In this document: positions 44,496-52,496 of the stretch, one piece after another
Position numbering within the stretch: position 1 is the stretch's first letter
How the letters are laid out: each line of letters starts with the position of its first letter
NCBI RefSeq assembly: GCF_017833525.1
Contig: NZ_JAFICD010000001.1
Coordinates: 558,001-622,000 of the forward strand
Reading direction: 5' to 3'
DNA: 64,000 nt
Origin: Duganella sp. 1411
Lineage (GTDB): Bacteria > Pseudomonadota > Gammaproteobacteria > Burkholderiales > Burkholderiaceae_D
Notes under the pieces: model-generated
Told to the model about the DNA's origin: nothing
The model's input: only the letters and a program-made list of their open reading frames with translations
Databases searched by the model: none
Position numbers and translations under genes: made by a program

Positions 44496-46776
44496 ACGGA
44501 TACGACGGCATCACGGCCTGCCCCCGGCGTGTGCCAGCGAACGCCAACAGCGCCTGCGCATCGACCGGGCGCGAGATGTGGTAGCCCTGCAGGTGGTGGC
44601 AGCCCATCGCCTCCAGCGCGCGCGCCTGGTCGGCCGTTTCCACGCCCTCGGCCACCAGCTCGAGCCCCAGGCTGTGCCCCATGGCGACAATGGTGGCCAC
44701 CAGCGCGTGGCTGCGCGCACTGTCGACCATGCCGGTGACGAAGGAGCGGTCGATCTTGAGCGTGTTGATCTGGAACTGGGTCAGGTAGCTGAGCGACGAA
44801 TAGCCGGTGCCGAAATCGTCCAGCGAGATGCTGACGCCGAGCTCGCGCAGCCGCCCCAGCGCCACGCGCACCTGCGCGCCGTCGCCGATCAGCACGCGCT
44901 CGGTGAGCTCGAGCTCGAGCCGGCGCGGCGCCAGCGCGTTGGCCGACAGCGCCCGTTCGACCAGCCCGATGAAGGCCGGATCGAGCAGTTGCCGCGCCGA
45001 GACGTTGATGCTGACCACCAGCTCGGGCAGGCTGTCGCGCCAGCGCGCCAGCTGGCTGCACGCCTCGGCCAGCACCCACGCGCCCAACTCGATGATCAGG
45101 CCGCTATCCTCGGCGACCGGGATGAAACGGTCGGGGCCGACCACCCCCAGCGTGCCGCTGCGCCAGCGCAGCAAGGCCTCGACCTTGCCCATGCGGCCGC
45201 TGGCGGCGTGGGTGATCGGCTGGTACACCAGGTGCAGCTCGCCGGCCTGGATGGCGCCGCGCAGCGCGCCGTCGATCACCAGCGCCTCGCGCGCGTAGGC
45301 GCTCATGGCCGGATCGAAGAAGCGCAGCTCTCCCCTGCCCGTCTTTTTGACGTCGTGCATGGCGATGTCGGCGTGGCGCACCAGCGTGTCGCCGTCGTCG
45401 CCATCGGCGGGAAAGCACGCCACGCCGATGCTGGCCGAGACGGTGATCAGCTGCGGCGAGAGCTGGAAGCCGTCCCCCAGCGCGCGCAGGATTTGCTGGC
45501 CGCGGGCGGCGGCCATGTCGGCGGCGGCGTTCCGCGGCAGCGCCGGCAGCACGACGATGAACTCGTCGCCGCCGAAGCGCGCCAGCAGGTCGGCCTCGCC
45601 CAACCCGCCGCGCAGCAATTGCGCCATCTGGCCGAGCAGTTGGTCGCCCGCCGCGTGGCCGAAACAGTCGTTGACGCGCTTGAACTTGTCGATGTCGATG
45701 AACAGCACGGCGCAGGCGTGGCCGCTGGCGCGCGCGGCCGACAGCGCGCCGGCCAGCCGCAGCGACAACCCGTGCCGGTTGAGCAAGCCGGTGACGTTGT
45801 CGTAGTGGGCGGCGCGGTACAGCCGGTCGTCATTCGCCTTGCGCTCGGTGATATCCATCACCAGCAGCATGCAATGCAGCCGGCCGCGCTCGTAGTGGCG
45901 CGAGGCGATCAGCTCGACCGGCAGCTGGCGCCCGTCGGCGCCGGTGATCACCATGGTTTCGACGTGCGGATAGTGCGCGGCCGCCGCGAAGCGCTGGAAG
46001 TGCGCTGCCACCTGCCCGCGGCTGATGCCCGTGACCCAGTCGGCCATGTGGGTGCCGATCAATTGCTTGGCTTTGGCACAGCCCAGCAGCGCGGCGCTGC
46101 GCTCGTTGGCGGAGCGGATGATGCCGTCGCCGTCGTAGACGATGAATCCCTTGCTCAGGCTGTCGATGGCGCGGGTGTAGCGCTTCTGGACCTTCTCCTG
46201 CACCGCGTGGATCAAACACAACAACGAGCCGGCCTTGACCAGGAACGACCAGATGAACCAGGCCTCGATCACCAGTGGCACCAGGTCCAGCGCGTTGGCC
46301 AGGTTGAACATGCCGCGCGCCACCAGGATCAGGCCCAGCAGGCGGTAGTGGTTGCGGTTGCTCGCCAGCCGGTAGCCGATCCACAGGAACGTCAGGCCGT
46401 AGACGCTGGCGGTGATTTCCAGGAGCCAGCTCGAGCGGCCGGCGCAGGCGGCGTAGACGATGCAGCCGAACAACAGAAAAACCAGCGCGCCGAGCCGCAC
46501 GTGGCGCCGCTTGAGGGTGCCAAGGAAGAATTCGGTGCCGGCCCAGTAGCCGGCCACGCTGACCGTGAGCGTGGCCGACGCCAGCGCGTAGCGCGGCCAG
46601 TCCTGCGGTCCCAGGTACCAAACGGCGGTGCCGGCGGTCATCGCCAGCTGGCCCGCCGCCCACGCGATCGCGTGCTTTTCATCGCTGTGCCGCCACCATA
46701 AAAACACCAGCACCGCGCAAAGAATCAGGTCGGCGCCGAGCGAAAACAGGATAAAGGTCTGGGGCGATACGTTCAT
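44491..46776 (-). CDS. membrane GGDEF-EAL protein with PAS domain (c-di-GMP turnover)
   Basis: About 761 residues. Start ATG 46776; TTG 46782 is possible and better spaced from GAGG. Six or seven membrane helices (1-205), PAS domain (about 210-320), GGDEF domain with intact RFGGDEF and LFIDIDKFKRVND, then EAL domain with EALLRW, ELTERV, DDFGTGYSSL and EGVET. Both synthase and phosphodiesterase motifs look complete, so it could make or degrade c-di-GMP depending on signal. The stop codon is inside the repeat. Confidence 0.9.
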   Translation of the reverse strand: MNVSPQTFILFSLGADLILCAVLVFLWWRHSDEKHAIAWAAGQLAMTAGTAVWYLGPQDWPRYALASATLTVSVAGYWAGTEFFLGTLKRRHVRLGALVFLLFGCIVYAACAGRSSWLLEITASVYGLTFLWIGYRLASNRNHYRLLGLILVARGMFNLANALDLVPLVIEAWFIWSFLVKAGSLLCLIHAVQEKVQKRYTRAIDSLSKGFIVYDGDGIIRSANERSAALLGCAKAKQLIGTHMADWVTGISRGQVAAHFQRFAAAAHYPHVETMVITGADGRQLPVELIASRHYERGRLHCMLLVMDITERKANDDRLYRAAHYDNVTGLLNRHGLSLRLAGALSAARASGHACAVLFIDIDKFKRVNDCFGHAAGDQLLGQMAQLLRGGLGEADLLARFGGDEFIVVLPALPRNAAADMAAARGQQILRALGDGFQLSPQLITVSASIGVACFPADGDDGDTLVRHADIAMHDVKKTGRGELRFFDPAMSAYAREALVIDGALRGAIQAGELHLVYQPITHAASGRMGKVEALLRWRSGTLGVVGPDRFIPVAEDSGLIIELGAWVLAEACSQLARWRDSLPELVVSINVSARQLLDPAFIGLVERALSANALAPRRLELELTERVLIGDGAQVRVALGRLRELGVSISLDDFGTGYSSLSYLTQFQINTLKIDRSFVTGMVDSARSHALVATIVAMGHSLGLELVAEGVETADQARALEAMGCHHLQGYHISRPVDAQALLAFAGTRRGQAVMPSYPS

Positions 46777-46885
46777 AAACAAGCAATATGCCTCAGCATC
46801 GAGTATTAATCAATGCCGAAGGGACATACACCGGCGGCTTCGGGCATTTAAGCCGCCCACATCGCACGCTGCGCCCGCCACCGGC

Positions 46886-47236
46886 TCAATCGAGCGTGAT
46901 CACGCACCCCACGCCGTAGCTCTCCAGATCCTCCACGTGCATCGTGCGCAGCCTGAAGGTGACGCTGCGGCCGAAGCCGACCCGGCCGCCGGGACGCAGG
47001 TTCAGGTCCGAGCCGGGCGGGCCGAGGTGGTCGCCGCCCGTGCCCACCGCGCCGGTATCGAGCCCGTCGATGCGATACACCTCGATCGCCTGGGCGTTGT
47101 CGCGGTCGTAGTCGCTGCGGGAATCGGTGAACGTGACGCTGCCCCAGGCGAGGAAGGCGCGGGCGCGGTCGAAATTGACGGTCGCCGTCGTGGTGCCGGT
47201 GCCGAAATTCCACAAGTTGACTCGAAAGGCGTCCAT
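46886..47236 (-). CDS. stand-alone copy of the matrixin C-terminal domain
   Basis: A 116-residue protein nearly colinear with the last 110 residues of the matrixin encoded 290 bp upstream. Shared blocks: FLAxG, DYDRDNA, GGDHLG, GxGRxVxFRL and a terminal YGxGCVxxLD. No signal peptide. Its ATG directly follows the TAA of the preceding 91-residue gene, so the two are translationally coupled. It is probably a beta-sandwich binding or secretion-linked domain; function unknown. Confidence 0.75.
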   Translation of the reverse strand: MDAFRVNLWNFGTGTTTATVNFDRARAFLAWGSVTFTDSRSDYDRDNAQAIEVYRIDGLDTGAVGTGGDHLGPPGSDLNLRPGGRVGFGRSVTFRLRTMHVEDLESYGVGCVITLD

Positions 47237-47512
47237 TTAGATGCCCCCCTTGACCGACTGGCGCGGCGCCCGCGCGGCCAGCCGCAGGTGTTTGAGCGCG
47301 GCGTCGAACACCAGTGTCCTCTGCCGGTCGGCGGGGTCGAACTCCGCCGGCGCGGCATGGATCTCGAAGCGCGCCGGGTCGCCCAGCTCGGCCAGCGCCG
47401 CGCGCAGCTCCTGGTCCGTGCACGCCACCGGCTGCTCGTTGCCAAACACGTAGTGGGCGTGCAGCCGCACGATCTTTCCGGTTGCCGACTCAACGATTGC
47501 ATAGTGTGTCAT
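47237..47512 (-). CDS. small hypothetical protein in the matrixin operon
   Basis: A 91-residue protein; ATG 47512 has AAGGAG nine bases upstream. It begins MTHYAIVESATGKIVRLHAH, contains a single Cys and no signal peptide. Position between the matrixin and the stand-alone C-terminal domain, 13 bp and 0 bp away, suggests joint expression; a protease inhibitor or chaperone role is only a guess. Confidence 0.6.
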   Translation of the reverse strand: MTHYAIVESATGKIVRLHAHYVFGNEQPVACTDQELRAALAELGDPARFEIHAAPAEFDPADRQRTLVFDAALKHLRLAARAPRQSVKGGI

Positions 47513-47525
47513 GGTAAAGGTCTCC

Positions 47526-48728
47526 TTAGTCGAGCGCGAGCACGCAGCCCGAGCCATATGCTGAAAGATCGGATGAATGGAAGGTGCTCAACCGAAACTG
47601 CACCGTGCGCCCGACGCCGATGTAGGCCCCGGGGAACAGGTTGCTGGGGGCGCCGTTGGTGCCCAGGTGGTCGCCGCCGTAGCCGACGTTGCCGACCAGT
47701 TCGCCGTCGACGCGGAACACGTCGAGCGCGCAGGCGTTGTCGCGGTCGTAATCGCCGAGCGCATCGACGAAGGTGGTCTGGCCGAACGCGAGGAAGCGGC
47801 GGCGCCGGCCGAAATCGACCAGCGCCGACCCGGTGCCGCCGGCGAAGGCCCACAGGTTGACGACGGTGGCGCGGGCGCTGGCGCCGGCGCGGAACGGGTA
47901 CAGGCTGAGGATGCCGCGGATATCCTCTTCGGCCAGCGCGTGGCGGCCGTTGTGGGCGAACGGATACATGATGGTGCTGTCGAGCCGCGAATGGCCCAGC
48001 CCCAGCGCGTGGCCGATCTCGTGGATGGCGACGTGGAACAGGTCCTCGCCGCCGGCGTCGCCGAAGCGCCAGTCGCGCCAGGTTTCCGCCTCGTCGAAGT
48101 GGACCCGCCCGTTCCTCGGATAAAAGCCGTGCGCCAGGATATGGCCGGGGCCGTCGAACGGCGAGCCGTCGCCGTGGTCGCCGGACTCGAAGCCGAGCCG
48201 GATGTCGGCCCCGTCGGCGGTGTTGACGCGCGTGAAGTGCAACGGGCTGGCGGCGGCCCACACCTGGAAGGCGGCGTCGATGCACTCGACCTCCGTCGTC
48301 AGGTCGGGCGAACCGTTATAGACCTGGTAGCGCAGGTCGTAGCTTTCCCACGGGCCGCTGTTGAAGCGGAAGGTGAACGGATCGTCCGTCTCCGAGCCGG
48401 CGTTGCCCAGCGACTCGTCCAGCGCCTTCAGGTCGACGCCCTCGGGGATGTCGCGCACGCCGCAGCGCGGCTGGCGCAGCAGCTTGAGCGTCTGGACGTC
48501 GAGGTTGCCGGTCACCGGCAGGTGGAAGTAGGCCTGGAACAGGCGCACCGCGCGCGTCATGTCGGCGTCGTACAGGTCGGCGCTGTACAAGTCGGTCTTG
48601 CCGCCGGCCGGATGGTAGCCCAGCCGGGTCAGCAGCTGTTTGACCAGTGCCACCCCTGCACCGCGCGCGCCTTCGCGATGGACGATCTTGGCGAGCTGCT
48701 GCGCTCGCTCGGCGGGATATTTGCTCAT
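47526..48728 (-). CDS. matrixin-type (M10A) metalloprotease with peptidoglycan-binding prodomain and cysteine switch
   Basis: A 400-residue protein from ATG 48728 (GAGGGTG upstream). A helical peptidoglycan-binding-like prodomain (about 20-85) ends in PRCGVRD near residue 89, matching the PRCGVPD cysteine switch that keeps eukaryotic MMPs latent. The catalytic domain holds HEIGHALGLGHS (Zn-binding HExxHxxGxxH, about 232-243) and the Met-turn STIMYP. Residues 290-400 are the domain repeated by the small gene at 46886. No classical signal peptide is seen, which is odd for such a protease, so it may use another export route. Confidence 0.85.
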   Translation of the reverse strand: MSKYPAERAQQLAKIVHREGARGAGVALVKQLLTRLGYHPAGGKTDLYSADLYDADMTRAVRLFQAYFHLPVTGNLDVQTLKLLRQPRCGVRDIPEGVDLKALDESLGNAGSETDDPFTFRFNSGPWESYDLRYQVYNGSPDLTTEVECIDAAFQVWAAASPLHFTRVNTADGADIRLGFESGDHGDGSPFDGPGHILAHGFYPRNGRVHFDEAETWRDWRFGDAGGEDLFHVAIHEIGHALGLGHSRLDSTIMYPFAHNGRHALAEEDIRGILSLYPFRAGASARATVVNLWAFAGGTGSALVDFGRRRRFLAFGQTTFVDALGDYDRDNACALDVFRVDGELVGNVGYGGDHLGTNGAPSNLFPGAYIGVGRTVQFRLSTFHSSDLSAYGSGCVLALD

Positions 48729-48899
48729 ATTTATCACCCTCTGTGTGGTCGACAACCCATCGCTAGGTCAAATTCTGTTCCCTCCCCACCCCGCGACGTT
48801 GAGAAAGATCAAACCCGGCCATGCTGCGCCCGGGAGCGCTTTTAGCGCGCGGCCGGCGGCACGATAGGCCACTGAAAGTGAATTGAAAGCTTCGGCCAT

Positions 48900-48945
48900 T
48901 TATAGTATTCGCATAACTTATGCAGCTTATGCAAAAAAACTATAA
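48900..48945. promoter_or_regulatory. nested palindromes upstream of the CitMHS gene
   Basis: TTATAGT (48900-48906) pairs with ACTATAA (48939-48945). Between them lies the 13-bp palindrome GCATAACTTATGC (48911-48923) and a direct repeat CTTATGCA at 48917-48924 and 48926-48933, nine bases apart. The block is AT-rich in a GC-rich genome and lies 43 bp before the transporter start, so it is a good candidate promoter/operator. Confidence 0.5.
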
Positions 48946-48987
48946 CGACGGCGTGATTGCCGGCGGTGTGATACTGAGGAGAATGAA

Positions 48988-50502
48988 ATGTTGACCGTGC
49001 TCGCTTACTCGATGGTCGTGGTATTTATGTTTTTGATCATGACCAAGCGCCTGCCGGCGCTGGTCGCCTTGATCCTGGTGCCCGTCATCTTCGGGCTGAT
49101 CGGCGGATTCGGCGGCGAACTCGGTCCGATGATGCTCGCCGGCATCAAGCAACTGGCGCCCACCGGCGTCATGCTGATGTTCGCCATCCTGTATTTCGGC
49201 GTCATGATCGACGCCGGCCTGTTCGATCCGGTGGTGCGGCTGATCCTCAAGCTGGTCAAGGGCGACCCGATGAAGATCGTGGTCGGCACCGCCGCGCTGA
49301 CGATGATCGTCTCGCTCGACGGCGACGGCGCCACCACCTATATGATCACCGTCTCGGCCATGCTGCCGCTGTACCAGCGCCTCGGCATCAGCCGCCTGGT
49401 CATGGCGTGCGTGATCATGCTGGCCGGCGGCGTCTTTAATATCCTGCCGTGGGGCGGCCCGACCGCCCGCGCCGCCAGCGCGCTGGGCGTGGACGTCAGC
49501 GAGATCTTCGTGCCGATGATCCCGGCCATGGTCGCCGGCGTGTGCTGGGTGCTGTTCGTCGCCTACGTCCTCGGCCGCAAGGAACGCAAGCGCCTGGGCC
49601 TGATCGAATTCCAGCCGGCGCAGGCCGCCAAGGCCGCGGCCGACATCGACGCCGTCGCCATGCAACCGGCCTACACCGGCGTCGCCCAGCTGCAGCAGGT
49701 CAACGCCGCCATGGGCATGCACGGCGCCATGGGCGGCGCCGGCCAGGTCGGCAGCGCCGGCCGTCCGCGCCACCACCACGTCGAGCACGGCGGCGCCGGC
49801 GCCAAGGTGGTCCACCTGCACGGCGCCCCGGACACCGGCGCCGGCGACGACCTCCAGCTGACCGACCCGGCCACCGCCCGTCCCAAACTGATCTGGATTA
49901 ACCTGCTGCTGACGCTCGCGCTGATGGGCATGCTGATCAAAGGCGCGCTGCCGCTGCCGGTGCTGTTCATGATCGCCTTCGCCATCGCCATCATGATCAA
50001 CTACCCCAAGCTGGAGGATCAAAAGGAGCGCCTGACCGCCCACGCCGCCAATGTGCTGCCGGTGGTGTCGCTGATTTTCGCCGCCGGCATCTTCGTCGGC
50101 ATCCTGCAGGGCACCAAGATGGTCGATGCCATCGCCGCCAGCGTCATCACCGCCATTCCAACATGGATGGGGCCGCATCTGGCGATCGTCACCGGTTTCC
50201 TCAGCATCCCGTTCACCTTCTTCATCTCCAACGACGCGTTCTACTTCGGCGTCGTGCCCATCCTGGCCAAGGCGGCGGCGGTGTACGGCATCACCGGCGC
50301 CGAGATCGGCCGCGCCTCGATCATCGGCCAGCCGGTCCACCTGCTCAGCCCGCTGGTGGCGTCGACCTACCTGCTGGTCGGGATGGCCAAGATCGAGTTC
50401 GGCGACCACCAGCGCTACACGCTGATGTGGGCGATCTCGGCGTCGTTGGTCATGCTGGCCGCCGCGCTGGTCTGTGGCGTGATCCCGTTCATGGGCCATT
50501 GA
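48988..50502 (+). CDS. CitMHS family citrate/metal transporter
   Basis: A 504-residue membrane protein with about 12 helices and family blocks such as SLDGDGATTYMIT and FFISNDAFYFGVVP. CitMHS proteins import citrate complexed with divalent metal in symport with H+. The central loop between the two halves (about 225-295) is enlarged and His/Gly/Ala-rich (RPRHHHVEHGG, KVVHLHGAP). Ribosome site GAGGAG precedes the ATG. Monocistronic or with the next gene 73 bp downstream. Confidence 0.88.
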   Translation: MLTVLAYSMVVVFMFLIMTKRLPALVALILVPVIFGLIGGFGGELGPMMLAGIKQLAPTGVMLMFAILYFGVMIDAGLFDPVVRLILKLVKGDPMKIVVGTAALTMIVSLDGDGATTYMITVSAMLPLYQRLGISRLVMACVIMLAGGVFNILPWGGPTARAASALGVDVSEIFVPMIPAMVAGVCWVLFVAYVLGRKERKRLGLIEFQPAQAAKAAADIDAVAMQPAYTGVAQLQQVNAAMGMHGAMGGAGQVGSAGRPRHHHVEHGGAGAKVVHLHGAPDTGAGDDLQLTDPATARPKLIWINLLLTLALMGMLIKGALPLPVLFMIAFAIAIMINYPKLEDQKERLTAHAANVLPVVSLIFAAGIFVGILQGTKMVDAIAASVITAIPTWMGPHLAIVTGFLSIPFTFFISNDAFYFGVVPILAKAAAVYGITGAEIGRASIIGQPVHLLSPLVASTYLLVGMAKIEFGDHQRYTLMWAISASLVMLAAALVCGVIPFMGH

Positions 50503-50575
50503 GCGTGCGTTAAACCACCTCCGGGGCGCGATGTCGTGGCAGAATGCCAGTACGATGTCGCGCCCAGGAGTGGCC

Positions 50576-51256
50576 ATGCAGAATGTGCTGTATCACTTTC
50601 GCTTCCCCGACGGGGTCAGCGCCAGCTGCGCCGTCCCGCCCGAGGGCGAGGCGCAGACCGCCGATCTGCCCGACTGGACGGCGCTCGCGTTCGAACAGTG
50701 CCCCAACTGCCCGTTATCGCCCGCGACCACGCCTCGCTGCCCGATGGCGGTGCGCTTCATCCCCCTGATCGCCATGATCGGCAAGCTGCGTTCCTATGAG
50801 CAGGTCGAGGTGCGGGTGCAGACGGCCGAACGCAAGGTTGGCAAGGTGACCACGGTGCAGCGCGGCGTGGGCGCCTTGATGGGGCTGCTGGCGGCCGGCA
50901 GCGCCTGCCCGCACGCGGCCTTCCTGCGGCCCATGGCCCATTTCCACCTGCCGTTCGCCTCCGAGGAGGAAACCATCTACCGGGCGGCCTCCACTTATTT
51001 GCTCAGCCAATATTTCCTGGCGCGCCAGGGCGGCACGCCGGACTGGGAGCTCGACGGCCTGAAGGCCCGCTACATGTCGCTGCAGATCGTCAACGGCGCG
51101 ATGGCCCGGCGGTTGCGCCACGCGGTCGACGACGACGGCGCGATCAACGCGCTGATCGTGCTGGACCTGCTGGCCAAGGCGCTGCCCTACTCCATCGACG
51201 AGCAGCTGGACGACATCAAGGCCATCTTCCTGGCCGCCAGCGTGCCCCCGGCATAG
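50576..51256 (+). CDS. conserved hypothetical protein with CxxC motif
   Basis: A 226-residue protein from ATG 50576 (AGGAG six bases upstream), not the longer frame. Contains CPNCPL and PRCPMAV (a Cys cluster near residues 45-60), an all-helical remainder and no signal peptide. A cytoplasmic metal-binding or redox role is possible. Not recognised beyond that. Confidence 0.65.
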   Translation: MQNVLYHFRFPDGVSASCAVPPEGEAQTADLPDWTALAFEQCPNCPLSPATTPRCPMAVRFIPLIAMIGKLRSYEQVEVRVQTAERKVGKVTTVQRGVGALMGLLAAGSACPHAAFLRPMAHFHLPFASEEETIYRAASTYLLSQYFLARQGGTPDWELDGLKARYMSLQIVNGAMARRLRHAVDDDGAINALIVLDLLAKALPYSIDEQLDDIKAIFLAASVPPA

Positions 51257-51398
51257 CCCTACGGCGGCGTAGGGATTTCCTCACTTCGTTGCGTGGCGCA
51301 GACTAAACACGCGCTGAAACTGCCCGCATGGCTTGAAATATTGATTTCCCAACGGTACATTTTGAGGACAAAAATGCTACCTATAAAGGAGACTATCC

Positions 51399-51899
51399 AT
51401 GCACCCCCGTCGCGCTTTCCTCACCACCATGGCGGCGCTGGCCGCGTCGTTGCCGGCCAGGCCGCTGTTCGCGCAAGCACTGGGCAAGCCGTTCATCGCG
51501 TACGACGACGGCCTGCAAAACGGCTGGCAGAGCTGGAGCTGGGCCAAGGTTCAATTGGCGCTGCCCATCGGCGGCGCCAAGCCGATCAAGGTCGAGGGCG
51601 ATCCGTGGAGCGCGCTGGCGCTGCACCACGACGCCTTCCCGACCGAGGGCTACAGCAAGCTGACGTTCAGCATCAATGGCGGCGGCAAGGGCGGCCAGGA
51701 TTTGTCGATCAAGGCCTCGGTGGACGGCAAGGCGGTCGAGTCGGGCGTCGTGATCCAGCCGAAGGCCAAGACCTGGACCCAGGTCGAGGTCACGCTCAAG
51801 GAACTCGGCGTCGAGGGCAAGACGATAGACGGTATCGTTTGGCAGGGGCAGGCAAGTCCGTATAGCGCCTATTACATCACCAGGATACAGTTCGAATAA
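51399..51899 (+). CDS. exported beta-sandwich protein with Tat-type signal
   Basis: A 166-residue protein; AAGGAG precedes the ATG. N-terminus MHPRRAFLTTMAALAASLPA has an RRxFL twin-arginine motif and a hydrophobic stretch ending LFAQA. The mature part (YDDGLQNGWQSWSWAKV, repeated beta strands and aromatic residues) looks like a galactose-binding/CBM-type jelly roll. A carbohydrate-binding role is inference. No catalytic motif. Confidence 0.65.
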   Translation: MHPRRAFLTTMAALAASLPARPLFAQALGKPFIAYDDGLQNGWQSWSWAKVQLALPIGGAKPIKVEGDPWSALALHHDAFPTEGYSKLTFSINGGGKGGQDLSIKASVDGKAVESGVVIQPKAKTWTQVEVTLKELGVEGKTIDGIVWQGQASPYSAYYITRIQFE

Positions 51900-52045
51900 C
51901 ACGCCGCACCATCCGTCCCATGTGATTCCGCTACCCGTCGCGTCCTTGATGTGACGCAGGCCGCCATGCGTGGGCCCACCTATGATGAATATTCGCGTCC
52001 GGCTTCCTGGTCAGCGGCCGCCATCATTTGTGTGGGAAAACCAAC

Positions 52046-52480
52046 ATGAACGCCAACGCATCGAAGACGCTGCGCTACTCCGTCAAATTCGTCTGCGGCA
52101 CCCAGCATGAAAGCTGCGATTGCCCTCCCGTGCGGCCCGGCCGCTACGCGACCCAGATCAGCATCCACAATTACTCCAACGAGCCGCTCGGCGTGCGCAA
52201 GCGCGTCATTCCGCTGGTACTGGCGGGCGCGGCGCTGGGACGCGAGCCGAAAATCGGCACCGCGCGCGCCGAGGACGCCATCCAGCTGCCGCCGCACACC
52301 GCGACGATGGACGATTGCTGCCGCATCACCGAGCTGCTGTTCGGCGCGCCGGTGGATGGCGAGCCCGCGCTGACCATCGGCATCCTCGAAATCATCGCGC
52401 CGCGCGACGTCAGCGTGACCGCCATCTACACCACCGACCAGGCCATCGACGTGGTGGTCGTCGACGGCCAGCCGGTCTAA
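52046..52480 (+). CDS. stand-alone copy of the C-terminal domain of the adjacent trypsin-VWA protein
   Basis: A 144-residue protein from ATG 52046 (TTG 52028 possible). It aligns over its whole length with the last 135 residues of the next gene's product: YSVxFVCGxQ, CxCxPVRPGxYAT, KRVIPLVLAGA, GREPK, LPPHxATMxDCCR and VTAxYTT. Five or more conserved Cys suggest metal binding or disulfides. No signal peptide. Only 16 bp separate it from the protease gene. Confidence 0.75.
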   Translation: MNANASKTLRYSVKFVCGTQHESCDCPPVRPGRYATQISIHNYSNEPLGVRKRVIPLVLAGAALGREPKIGTARAEDAIQLPPHTATMDDCCRITELLFGAPVDGEPALTIGILEIIAPRDVSVTAIYTTDQAIDVVVVDGQPV

Positions 52481-52496
52481 CCAGGAGGGAAGCAAA

